The position numbers and the translations under genes are program-made. The notes beneath the pieces were generated by a model that worked only from the letters and a program-made list of their open reading frames with translations, was not told the origin of the DNA and made no database searches. Of a stretch of DNA of 64,000 nucleotides, positions 12,801 to 23,808 are shown piece by piece. The stretch's first letter is position 1, and every line of letters starts with the position of its first letter. Source of the stretch: Gymnorhina tibicen (Eukaryota > Chordata > Aves > Passeriformes > Artamidae); contig VXAZ01003887.1 in the NCBI GenBank assembly GCA_013399875.1, positions 1,221,855-1,285,854 on the forward strand. Reading direction: 5' to 3'.

Positions 12801-15800
12801 CAAACAGGTTCACAATTCAGAAACAGGACAAATGCCACCAGTGAGGACCACGCGCATACAGGCTGCTCTCAGGGACACCTGGAATGGAAAGAAAGCCAAC
12901 AAGAGTTTCTTGAAATCTATCTACAAACATGGCCCCTGAGTTCTCACTTGTTTTTTGCTATACCAAAACTGCCTGACAGAACTATGGGGTTTCCAAAATA
13001 AAGCCAAAACATCCGTGAAAAAATCCAGTACAGATAATCAAATACAGCCTCCAGAGTTTCATCAGAGCTTTACTGAAATAGAACAAGAAGTGCAAGTGCT
13101 GAGCACTTCTGTTTTGCAAGAGGAAAGGGGAACAAACATTTTATCAAGCCACTGTGGCACTGGACATACTGGAGACGTACCTCTCACCTTCCATTCTTTT
13201 ACTCCAGGACAAACAGGTGAACATGTAAGGAAAACAATCAGTGTTCCCAGCCAGAGAGAACTTTGAGGAGAATGGAAATTTCTCTACTAAGGACCCTCCA
13301 ACACCTCCAAAACCAGTTTTTATGTAAGTACTTTATTCCGATGAAACAAGCAACTTGATTTTTCCAAGTCAAAATTCAAAACCCAAGTGAAAAGAAGTTT
13401 TTGTATTAAGAAAGACTCTACGATTTTTGTTCCAAAAGTTCAGAAAAGGACATTTTAATACCATTTAAGCCCTTTCTGTTTTTATTCATCTGAACCCTGA
13501 AGGCTCTTGAGAAAGGAAACAACTCTAGCAAAACCCGCAAGTTTTATTCCTACAACAGCCAGTTCCATCAAAATAGGAGGAATATCACTTTTACTTAGGA
13601 TCATACAGAGGGCAGATTCACACACACTGAAAACTGGATACAACAGGAATCCAGGTGTCATGGTGATAGAGTTATAAAAGCCAGAAAAAACACGGTCAGT
13701 AATCATAATCACAACCTGCATGTGACAACTCCAGCTTTGAGCTGAGGCTTTCTGAGATCAGAAGTTAAGTCATAACTGATGATGACAAAAATCATGATTC
13801 AAGCATTCAAATACTAACAAAAGAAATGATGCCAAAACGTACTTTCTTCAAACAAATTAATAAACCTGCCTTCTCCAGAAAGAATACTAAACTATATAGA
13901 GATACTACACTACCACCATACAGCACCCTGTATATACGCATAAACATCTCATACATATATGGATACAACACACGTCCCAGAAACGTGGGTTGGTCAATAA
14001 ATATTCAAAAAGACTAACCCACTAAAACTTGTTTTGAGCTTTTTATCTGAAAACACATAGATACTGAAGAAATAGAGAAATCTGTGCTTTAAAAGAAATA
14101 ATTCACAGAAAGACTGATTGATACTTCGAGAAATACTGGGTCTAATACACAGGCAGGGATTATGGGCACACCCAACACAGGTATGAAACGAAACTGCACT
14201 TTCTTTTAACTCTGTGTATGACATAATTGGAAACACTATTGGGGCAAGCCTGGCTTAGTACACGGGTGACCCTTATAACTGGGAGATGAGGGAATCAGAG
14301 GATTCTGTTCAGGACAAAGACCATCTGGTCTGCGAGGTCCAAAAGTAAGTCTACTTTCCTCTGAAGTTCAAGGTCTTCCCAGCTGGCCCAGAGCCCAGGC
14401 TGAGGGTCCACCATCTAGCTCAGTTTTTTACCTCTGCTGGCTAACACAAGGCCAGATGGGCCACCTCGATCAGCTGGATGCCACCTTGCTAGCACTCTTC
14501 ACAGTCATACTGTGAGCAGCAATGAAATGTGTCCCTCTTTTGCTCTGCTTCCCACTAACACCATGCAGAGAAAAGAGGAAATGGTTCTCACTGGCCATGC
14601 TCATCTCCCAGGACATTTCTCTATGGACAACCAGGATTTTTACGGTACATCTGTCACCTTCTGTTATGACTTGGGAAGAAGATGGGTCACCTGCAATCAG
14701 CTCCTACAGCTCTTGGACTCAAGTAGACTATCCCAGGTCTGCCTGGCCTTTTCCCCTAGCCAAGGCCCTTGAACCTGTGTGCAAAACTGACATTGTCAAA
14801 GAAAGATTACATATGGAACAAATTGGTTAAACAAATATTGGGAGTTTTGCATAAACTGCAACAGCTGCCTCATATTTTAAACATGCTCTCTATTCCCTAA
14901 AATATATTAAAATGCTATGTGAAATGATGAAAGGTCTACAGGCTTTTGTTTAAGACAGAGCTGCAATTCTTGGAAATAGTCAATACCCCTTACTTTGAGT
15001 TTAAACAAATATTAAATAAACAATAAAAAGTTAAACTGTAGAATACCTTAAAATCATAACCATTACAAGTAAAGCCATCCCTTACCTACTGCTTGAAAGA
15101 TTCTCAAGTTATCTTAATATTTCTTACTCATAATCACTATTAGCATAACATTAGAAACTGTTCAATGAATGTCAATCTTACAATAGAACTAGAAGTAAAG
15201 TGACTTTCCCTGTCAATTTTTCTTTGTAAAAGCACCAAAGGGAAGTCCAATAACTAATAGAGAAGTGAAGAAAAATCTGAAAGAAAAAACAAGAGCATGA
15301 TTAAAACTAAATTAAAAAATTTAACTGGAGTTATGGAAATACAAAAAAACCTTTTCTTAATCCAAGAGCAGTAAGATGTGACACACTACGATACTATTTG
15401 TGGCTTCCCAAGCTTCACGAGTCTGTTTTCAAATGCAGAAGTCGTATGATTTCCATGGCTGTAATATTATATGATTAACAAACACAATGCTCATGTCAAC
15501 CACTGTTCATTGCACAAACACTCCTTCCTGAGTCTTAATTTTCAGCTACTAAAACTTCAGTGAACTGTTACTGAACACTGCACAGGCTTCCCCATCCACA
15601 CAGGTGCTGCAGCTATCACAGTGACGCAATGGCTATTAATGGGATGAAGGTGGGAGATCGGCTCACACTGCCCAGGGACCAAAGGCGAGGTGTCCCTCAC
15701 ACCCTCTGCTTTCTGCTACACCACACAGCTCATGCACTGTGCAACCCTGCCCTACCTGCACCAGCACACGCTCCGGGGACAGCAAGGAAGAGGGATGAGG

Positions 15801-16559
15801 AGCTGCAGAAGAACAAAGTCTCAGAAGCACAGCACCCACGTGCTTCAAGTTTCTGCAGTCAGCAACTCACAGCTCTGTCAGTGAGGCCACTCTTAACAAT
15901 TTTAATATGGAAACACCCAGGGCTACAGAGGGTTTTACAAACAAAGTAACAAAAATTTCAAAACACATCCCTAGACTTTCTTTTTCCCATGAACTGAGTG
16001 GAAATATCTACGGTACCATTCCAAGTTATCTTTGGAATAAGGCTATATTTATCTACAGAAGGCACAGAGAAGGGGAAAAAGAGCCTAAGAAGCCAAGTAA
16101 CTGGAAAGACAGTTCAACAAATGGAACTATGAAAAATAACTACATAAAGCAAGGAGCTGGAGTTTGCCTGGCATCTAGAGAAACATGACAGACTAAGGAC
16201 CCTGCTTTACAGTACTTTACCCGAAGTCTACACACACGCAAACAAAAAAAGGCTCAACCAAATATTCATGTATTTGGCAAATGGAAAACTTGACATTTCT
16301 TCTATTTTGGGGTATGAATGTGAGAAAGAATTGAAAACATTTCAGCTGAGAAGGTTCAGAAGCATTTCCCTAATTTTGAGAGGAATGAAGATGTGATTAG
16401 AGGGTTATTTGTATCTCTACCAGCCATTCCTGCATGAAACTATTGTGTTAAAGAGAACAGATTCAGACTTTCTGCTCTTCTTTTTCTGTCCAGGATTTGT
16501 GGCCACCCTTCCCAATTTATCTTTCTTCCCTACATATCCTTCATACAGTAAGGTGTATC

Positions 16560-16578
16560 AAAAAAAAAAAAAAAAAAA
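16560..16578. repeat. Poly-A run (19 A)
   Basis: Homopolymer in FOXN3 intron, with no attached element recognised. Confidence 0.9.
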
Positions 16579-17479
16579 GCCTTTTAAAAGGTAAGAAGAG
16601 TTGATCTGTTTTGTTCCCTGAAACTATGTTCAGTGGGATCACAGAAGTCTAATGGTTAGAGAAATGATACGAATATGTTAGAAAGCAAGTCCTGGATTAG
16701 CAAATCCTTAAATATTTATGCACTTACCAGTGCTCTCACTCAAGCAAAAGTTCTCTTTGCTATTCATACTTGACACCGAACTAAACCAATATTATCTAAC
16801 TTGCCAGAAAACAGAAATAAAGCAGCATAATCCCAAAGTATAGATGCTCTTCAAATTAAGGCATGTGATGGTGGCAGAGGGCACACTTTAGAAGAACTTG
16901 TGTTCTCTGTGATCTCACAAACTACAGAAACAGCAAACCAAAAATTCCCTGAAGACTCCACCTTAACACCACACCAAGAGAAGAAAACTCATTCTGACTC
17001 TGCAGAGGAAGTAAAATAGTTAGATCATTCTTGATAAAGTGGTTGTAACATGCACAGAAATTAGTATTAGACTGCCCTATGATCAGCTTCATTTCCTATC
17101 GAAAGCAAAAACAAAGAATTAAATCCATGTTTCCAGACTGCAAAGGACAACCAAACCATGTATTTTCTACATTCCTTCTTGCAGTGAGACACCCTACTAA
17201 GTCTTTCAGTGAATGGGAAAAGGTTGTTCCACCAGCTTCCCCACAAGGCCACAGATAATTTCTGATCTCAACTTATAAAGTGTACAGATAGGAAGGGTGC
17301 TTATAATTTGTCCAATATGACAACCAACAACTTCGATGCAGGTTTAGTTTCAATAAACAGTGTGAAAGGCAGAAGCTGTGATAGTAAAATCAAAATCTGC
17401 AAATATTTGAAGGAGTTGTTCCAGCGGTTTCCTCAGCAGCTGATATAAACAGCCGCCCTCTATAGAGAGGATTGAGAAC

Positions 17480-17715
17480 GCATGTCCACTTCACATCCCT
17501 GAACAGCTTCCAAGTTCCCCATCCTGGGGGGGCTGTACCCAAACTGCATACCGACAGCACGTGGCAGTCCCGACATGACTGCTGGAGGTGCTGCTGCAGG
17601 CAGGGCATGGGGACAGGGGGGGTGTGGGTCCAGCGAGGGCCCCGCACAGGCACTGCCTGGGAGCTCCCACTGCAGGGCTGCACTGCACGTGGGAGGGCTT
17701 GTACCGGTGAGATGA
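17480..17715. other. GC-rich patch in intron, unexplained
   Basis: A local GC-rich stretch in AT-rich intron, with open frames on both strands (up to 140 codons on the minus strand, ending at 17390) and a donor-like CCG|GTGAGA on the plus strand near 17705. No domain is recognisable. It could be an unrecognised old repeat, an exon of a non-coding RNA or chance. Confidence 0.25.
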
Positions 17716-20700
17716 AAGCAGAAAGCCAGGACTGAGTGGTAAGACCATGTGTTTTTGGTCTTAAAACAGACAAATGCAAATATAAGCGTGCCCAGGCCAC
17801 CTCTCCTCCCATTTACCACAGGGCTCACAGTGATGGCCATCACTTTCCCACAGTGATTTGTGAAACTTGGATTTTCAGGAAGAAAGCTTTAGCCGCCATA
17901 TTTCACAAATCTTTCACTGTGTCTCTACAAGTAAATTTCAGAAGTTAGACAAGAGTTCATAACCACAAAGTCCCTTTTTTAAATCTCAACCTTGGGATAA
18001 AGAATATTTTTATCAGAAAGAGATATCAAAAGACAAGACAATGGAGATGAATGTTTAAGGAGCTCATGGCCTTTTTTGGGAATCCAACAGTAGCAAAAGG
18101 CAATGTCATAAAGAGACACTAAATTCAATACAAAAGAAGCCACTTCAAATTCTTCAAATCCCAGACTAGCAATGTTTCATAAAACATGTGGTCACTCATG
18201 GACCTGCAGGTTCTCTGTGATCCACTGGCCTACCTCTGTAACCTACACTTCAACAAGGGAAGCAGAATGGAAAACCAGATGACAAAGCCATGCACACTCA
18301 AATGAAATACTGTTCTGGGAAGTGACTCCACACAAGCAGCAGAGGTGGTTTTCTGCTGACTCCTTGCAGGGCCTGTTTGTCCTCCATCACCAAGCCCAGC
18401 AGCACAGCGGGGTGGCTCTGCAGCATCCGCTTCACAAGCACCAGCAGATGCCACATACAGTGAATGCCCTACAACCACCAAAATTGTGCTGCAGGCTAGT
18501 TTTTGTTACACGGTCTCCTGTTGGCTCTAGCTCTGCAAGGCTCAAATCCTCTCTACAGAAGGCAGCATGGCTGAAGTGCAGTGATGGATGCCAGAAGATG
18601 TATTTTTCTGACAGAAGTGCTATGATGTGCACAGCTTGACTCCATGTCCAATGCCAAGCACAAATCTAGTTCAGGTCTCTCTGGGATCTCAATCCTTCCT
18701 GAAGCACAACCAAGCTCACACAAGGAGTTGACCTAATGGGAAGGAGCAAACCAACCAGAAACCCAACAAAGCCTTTATGAACAGGCAGTCTGGGGCAGCT
18801 CAAGAAATAAACACCTGTTTAGTTTCTATCTTGGGCATGCCAGCAATTTCATCAGTTACAGGACAGATCTGTCAACATTTGACACTGCTCTAACAAACTA
18901 CAATTAGCAAAACACACTGAAAAAATGAAAAGCCATGAAATAATTATCCAGACATCTATAAAGCAAATATTCCTGGGTATATAGTCACACAAATTTTCAA
19001 ATATTTTTTATTACTCTGTGAAAATAATAATTTCTGTTATTTTAGATTACATTTCCTGATAGTTTTCAGCAGTAGAAAGAGAAATACAATTGAGAAATAG
19101 CCCCATGTAATATATACAGAGAAAAATCCATTTCACGATCTCCTTCCAAGCACTACTAGAAGAGAAAATCCCACCTACACTTTTTCAAGCCAGAAAACTG
19201 GAAATAAAACACATAGATGAAATATCAGGGCACTGACTTGTACAGTTACTTAACCAAGTTTGTGTCTGTAAATATATTTCGAAGTTGCTATTGCCAACAC
19301 AATTGTAAAATTTAAAAAGAAACACATTAGTCTAACATACCTGTTTTTCCACACCAAACTGACTTTTTCCTTTGTAATTATGTGTATCAGTGTTAGTTTG
19401 CTCTTGAAATTCATCATAAATGACATGCTTCATGACATATGCTTCAATGAGAAGAACGAGATTAAAACTCAGTGCGTTTTGTTATGGTGAGTATTGTTTT
19501 TGAAGAATACACATCCAAATCAATTAAAATTAAATAATTCACCCTGTGATATTCTTCTTCTTCTTTTCTTACAGCTTACAGATAATCTTTGCCCCGAATT
19601 GAAGCAGCAATTCAGACAACTGCAGTCTGAAGTTCCTTCTTATGTACAAACACAGCAAGGTTGCCTTTCCCCCCAAAATGTCTTCTATATACATGGAACC
19701 CAATGTAGTCCAAATATCGTTGCTTGAGTCATTTTTATCTCAAATTATACTGGTATAACACTGACTCAGCCATCTAACTCTGTGGGTTCACATCACGAAA
19801 CTCCTTCATAAAAGGTCTACCCCTGTCATGTTTATGCAGGATGCTCTACTGAAGTAATGAAACTAAATTATCTGATGAAATTAACTCTGCTCAGGAAAGG
19901 AGAATTTGTGTGTTCAGTGATCATCTTGCTCAGAATACTTTTACAATGCATTCCTCCACTCTGTGCTCTATTCAACCCTATGCTGCTTATGCAGATACTA
20001 AACAGAACACGTGCTTCATTTGTGTATCTTTATTCTTTTAAAATATCTGATAAAGACAAGGAATAGGTCAATTTGCCCCTGTGGAATCGCACCAACTGAT
20101 CCTTATAAACCTTGTAATTCCTCCAATGAATCCCATTCCTAGAGACAGGAATAATATTGGTAAATTATCTGGTTCCAGATATATTTCATTAATATCAAGT
20201 GACATAGCTTCTCTTAGTTGTGGACTTCCATTACGTAAGATGGACAGACAGCAAAACCTCTGTCACCCAAGGATTTTTTCTAGATGTATTGTCTTCACCA
20301 TAAGAAAAATTCCCCTTTGAATTTGTTACTATGATGATGTATTGCTCTGGAGATCCGACTATGGTGGAGTGGATTTACATTTTCTACCCTTACTGAAGTC
20401 TTTGTTCACATCAGAAAGCAATCACTTACACATGGGATTACTGTTTTTTCCAAATGCACAGGGAATGTTCAACTCGTTGAGAATATATTGGAAATATATT
20501 CAGAAAATTACCATGTAACTGCCAATCCAGAATTAATTCAAAAGTCACTGATCGCCTAGACCAGCTTTATGTTGATGTTTCACCAGTCATTAGCAGCTGA
20601 ATGAATAAATATTTTAGAATACTTTGGGGAGATTAAGTTTTATTTAATAGTGGAAATGCTGAAAGATAGCCAACTAAGAGTAACAGTGAGACCACAATTT

Positions 20701-21111
20701 CTTCATACTTGCTCCTGCAACCACACAAGCTCTTTGTTTTATGATGCAGTCATTACAAGAAAGACTCCAAAGCACGTGGGAGCACAAGCAGTGTAGCAGC
20801 AGCTTGGACATCCCATGGGTTCCAAGGAGAAGAAGTTTCCTTTTCAGTTTTGGGACTTGCTTTTTGGTGTTTTGCTAGACCCCTCCTTCTCCCTTGCTCA
20901 GCTACTCTGGGCAGTGGTGAAAGCAGGCAGTGATTTAAACCCCTTTCTTAAATTCCATGCTGTCTGGCACCTGCCAGTACACCTCTCTTCTTCCAGTCAT
21001 GAAAACAGGCTCTGAGGTTCTGGACACCCACTCCACTGGAGGAGGGCAGCATAACTTCTGCCCAAGGTCTGTGACTGTGCAGGCATCCTTAGCCACACAC
21101 AGCAAGGACAG

Positions 21112-21373
21112 AGCAGCAGCAGGCACAAGGCTGTGCAGGATGAGGACAGGGAAGCAGCAGGCACAAGGCTGTGCAGGATGAGGACAGGGAAGCAGCAGGC
21201 ACAAGGCTGTGCAGGATGAGGACAGGGAAGCAGCAGGCACAAGGCTGTGCAGGATGAGGATGGGGAGCAGCAGGCACAAGGCTATGCAGGATGAGGACAG
21301 GGAAGCAGCAGGCACAAGGCTGTGCAGGATGAGGATGGGGAGCAGTGGGCACACAGCTGTGCAGGACACAGAG
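21112..21373. repeat. Minisatellite, about 7 copies of a 37-38 bp unit
   Basis: Successive copies of AGGCACAAGG start at 21121, 21159, 21197, 21235, 21272 and 21310, and a degenerate copy begins at 21346. The period is 38 bp with one 37-bp step. Units share CAGCAGGCACAAGGCTGTGC and GGATGAGGACAGGG, with a GGATGGGG variant in some. Because 38 is not a multiple of three, all three minus-strand frames are visited and all lack stops, producing spurious open frames. Confidence 0.95.
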
Positions 21374-22079
21374 TAGCTACCCCCCTGTGCGCTCCCTAAC
21401 ACCCAGACAGGGTGTCTCTAAAGGCTCATCCCTGCAAGGCTGCCCACAGCAGTCCTGCTGCATTGCTTCCTTCAGCCTAGCCTAGAATAGCTGTCCATGT
21501 CGTTGCTCCTGCTGGCAACATCTGTCACCAAATTGCACAGCAGTTCTGGCAAACCCAGCCCATTGAGTCAACAGTCACTTCAGCCATAAAAGAATGGGAG
21601 ATCCTCTGGCTGGATTTTTTTGTTTGTGGGGATTAGAAGAGATCAAAATCTCTCCATTTCTGTGTCAGATGTGCATTACACTTCTACTCAGTATGAGAAT
21701 TTATCAATAAATCTGTATGAGCATAATTAAAATACTCTTTAAAAGGCAGCAGTAACAATAAAGCAAGGGCCAGGAAACATGCTTTGTTTAAATGCACAAA
21801 TTACAGTTTTAATCCATTATCAAAATTTTTTATCTGCCCTTCTGCAGAGCACAGCAGTGGGGGGTACTTCCACAGGTGGTACTAGGGACAGTGTTTCCCC
21901 AGCACCCCATGGGACACCAGGACAGCCGGGCTGCACCGCCTCGGGACCCTGCAGCCCCGTCACCCCCTGGTTTCCAAGGGAATATCCAGGGGACCAGGGA
22001 AATCCCGGCCATCGGGGGGATCCCCGCGACACAAGAGCGGGCCCCGGGTCCCCATTCCCAGCGCCGTGCCGGGATCACC

Positions 22080-22093
22080 GTTACCGCGGCAAC
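22080..22093. promoter_or_regulatory. Perfect X-box (RFX) motif in CpG island
   Basis: GTTACCGCGGCAAC: both halves fit GTTRCY/RGYAAC exactly with the usual two-base spacer. RFX-family binding is the expected role, by family knowledge; occupancy is not shown. Confidence 0.6.
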
Positions 22094-22166
22094 GGCGCGG
22101 CCGAGCCCCGCGGCCCCGTGACGCAGCAGCGCCGGCCCGGCCCGCGCGTTGCCGGGGAGATGCCCC

Positions 22167-22180
22167 GTCGCCACGGCGAC
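22167..22180. promoter_or_regulatory. X-box-like palindrome (CpG variant)
   Basis: GTCGCCACGGCGAC is almost perfectly palindromic and resembles an X-box in which each half has a C or G in place of T or A, creating CpG. It lies 87 bp from the perfect X-box. It is weaker evidence for RFX binding. Confidence 0.35.
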
Positions 22181-22380
22181 CATCACGCTGCCCTCCCCGG
22201 CCGCCGCCCTCCCTGGCCGCCAGCCTCAACGCTAACGCGAAAAAATAATAAAAAACACCACAGCCGCCACGAGAGCCGTCAGCGTCACCGCTCCGTCCCG
22301 GTGCTGCTGCGGGCCCTGCTGCAGCTGGCTCATCACACCTTCCCCATCCTGAGGGGGGTGGGCCAGCACGGGCCATGAGC

Positions 22381-23074
22381 CGCATTCCTGGCCCTTATTA
22401 GCTTCGAGGAGAAAGCAGTTCTGCCAAAGCTCAGCGCCTGCTTTCCTGCTTTGTGGATGGCAGCCATAGATTATGTCTCTTTGCTAACACTGGTCGTTAG
22501 TGAAGGCCAGATCAAAAAACACAAAACAAATGGAAAAACCCCACCCCATGTCTGTTTTACTGAAGCAAAGGAGAAAATCCAGGCTAACCCTAAAGGCCAC
22601 CACTGGCACCCATCACCACCAAGGGCTGGTCAAGCCACTTGGGCACTGGCTCACCTGGTGGACATCTCACGGCTGCACAGGCAACGTCGGCCCTGCAGCT
22701 CTCGCAGGAAAAAAATGAGCCCAGCTCCTCTGAGTGAGTGAGGGAACTGCGCCTTCACCAAATGGAATAAGCGGGCACTTCAGAATTCTCCATTTGCTTA
22801 CCTGCGTTTTAATTTCAGGTGTTCCTATGCCAAGCAGCTAGGGCAGGAAGCCTGCAGGCTCTGCCGGGGAACTCGCTGATGCCAGCAGGGGCATGGGCAG
22901 GTGAAAGGTGTCCTGGACACGCCAAACAAGGCCAGGCTACCGCCGGCGCTCCCAGGGTTTCTGCACTAGCACATTCCAAACTGCATCGCTTAATTACATT
23001 TAGCGTCTTACCCAAGGATCATACGCAACACTGCAGGAAAACATTCAGAGCTGTAAAATGCATCTAGTTCTTAC
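22381..23074 (-). other. FOXN3 intron 3, start
   Basis: Intron immediately downstream of exon 3, falling from GC-rich at the CpG island to ordinary composition. No gene seen. Confidence 0.75.
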
Positions 23075-23211
23075 CTTTGATATGCCTGAGGAGATGTGGG
23101 AGGTGTATTGAACACATGCGAATATGGGTGATAGGGTGTCTTTTTCAAAGCCTGAATAAGATTTTGTCTATATTCTGGGTCTATACACCACAAGGACCCC
23201 TTTCCAATACT
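23075..23211 (-). CDS. FOXN3: FOXN3 exon 3 (residues 182-226, end of forkhead domain)
   Basis: This 137-nt exon encodes 45 codons plus two bases (AG) of a split codon, so it ends in phase 2. It begins [19 protein letters not shown], the wing-2 end of the FOXN forkhead domain, and ends [11 protein letters not shown]. It follows directly from the RSQ at the end of exon 2, as in FOXN3. The acceptor is CTCTTTGCAG|AGT (23212/23211), preceded by a long T-rich tract; the donor is CAAAG|GTAAGAA (23075/23074). Both splice sites fit consensus well. The intron to exon 2 is 28,331 bp. The Met-initiated open frame that extends upstream to 23265 is intron read-through. Downstream FOXN3 sequence, the repressive C-terminal part, was looked for on the minus strand between 1 and 23074 and was not seen. 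The window therefore contains only about the first half of the protein. Confidence 0.96.
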
Positions 23212-23753
23212 CTGCAAAGAGAAAAGAATTAAAAAAAAAAAATCAAATATTTGATCTGATGGCACAGCCTTATTTATTTAGCAGTTTTTGTCAGGAAAAG
23301 CAGTGGGTTTGGGTTTTTTGTCTGACAGACGCGAACATAATTTGCTTGCCAGAGATTATTGCTCCATTAATAATGTATTATGACTGTATGATTTAAATCA
23401 CAATTCTGAGGGGAAAAGAAGTAAAAATGAATGTTTAGTTGCTCTTTTCCCCCTCTCTCTTGTTACTAGTTAATACGATTTAATAATATCTGGCAATTTT
23501 CCCATCACCCCATATTGGAAAAATAAGAAGCTACAGTTAACTGTTACACAGAAACTTTGAAGAAAAGTGTCTTGTTTTTGGAAGTGGTTTTCTTTTCCTT
23601 TTGCTGTTATATAAACAGAAACAAGGCCAAAAAGGAGGGGGTTAAACACCCTAGCAACTGTTTTAAAAATAAAAGGACTTAATCCTCCAACCCACATGAC
23701 ATCAATGCCATTATACTACAAGAGGAAATTAATCATCTTTTCTCCCCAGAGGG

Positions 23754-23808
23754 GAAAAAAATACCCAAAAACCCCAAAACAAACCAACCAACCAAAACCA
23801 AAAAAAAG
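23754..23808. repeat. A/C-rich low-complexity tract
   Basis: AAAAACCCC and AACCAACCAACC units. It has no target-site duplication or body that would mark a retroposed element. Confidence 0.75.

Larger units (their letters stand above)
9875..21111 (-). other. FOXN3 intron 3, middle part
   Basis: About 11 kb of AT-rich unique sequence. It holds a G-run near 9965, a GTTTTTTTT tract near 10150, the 16560 poly-A and the 17.5 kb GC patch. I see no gene, RNA gene or clear transposable element. Confidence 0.75.
21840..22380. promoter_or_regulatory. Intragenic CpG island, possible alternative promoter
   Basis: About 540 bp of very GC- and CpG-rich sequence stands out from AT-rich intron, about 0.7 kb downstream of exon 3 in the direction of FOXN3 transcription. 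It contains a perfect X-box (22080-22093), a second palindromic X-box-like site (22167-22180), a lone GTTGCC half-site (22148-22153) and a CGTGACGCAG CRE-like half-site near 22117. A transcript starting here on the minus strand would lack exons 2 and 3, hence the forkhead domain. A plus-strand non-coding RNA is equally possible. The 199-codon plus-strand open frame across it has no recognisable domain and is best explained by high GC. Confidence 0.55.

Noticed and set aside
17390..17812. 140-codon minus-strand frame in the GC-rich patch
   Set aside because: No recognisable domain, competing frames on the other strand, and no matching splice structure.
20935..21402. Minus-strand 155-codon frame with repeated LILHSLVPAA-type residues
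   Set aside because: It is the translation of the 38-bp minisatellite; all three frames are open because the unit lacks stops, so this is not evidence of coding.
21779..22378. 199-codon plus-strand frame
   Set aside because: It lies over the intragenic CpG island, is rich in Pro/Arg/Gly as expected from GC bias, and has no domain.
22879..22893. CTCF-like site GCCAGCAGGGGCATG
   Set aside because: Similar to the core but one G short of the consensus run; too weak to call.
1..23074. Later FOXN3 exons (C-terminal region)
   Set aside because: No minus-strand frame matched the residues expected after the PQAYQ segment; they must lie left of the window.
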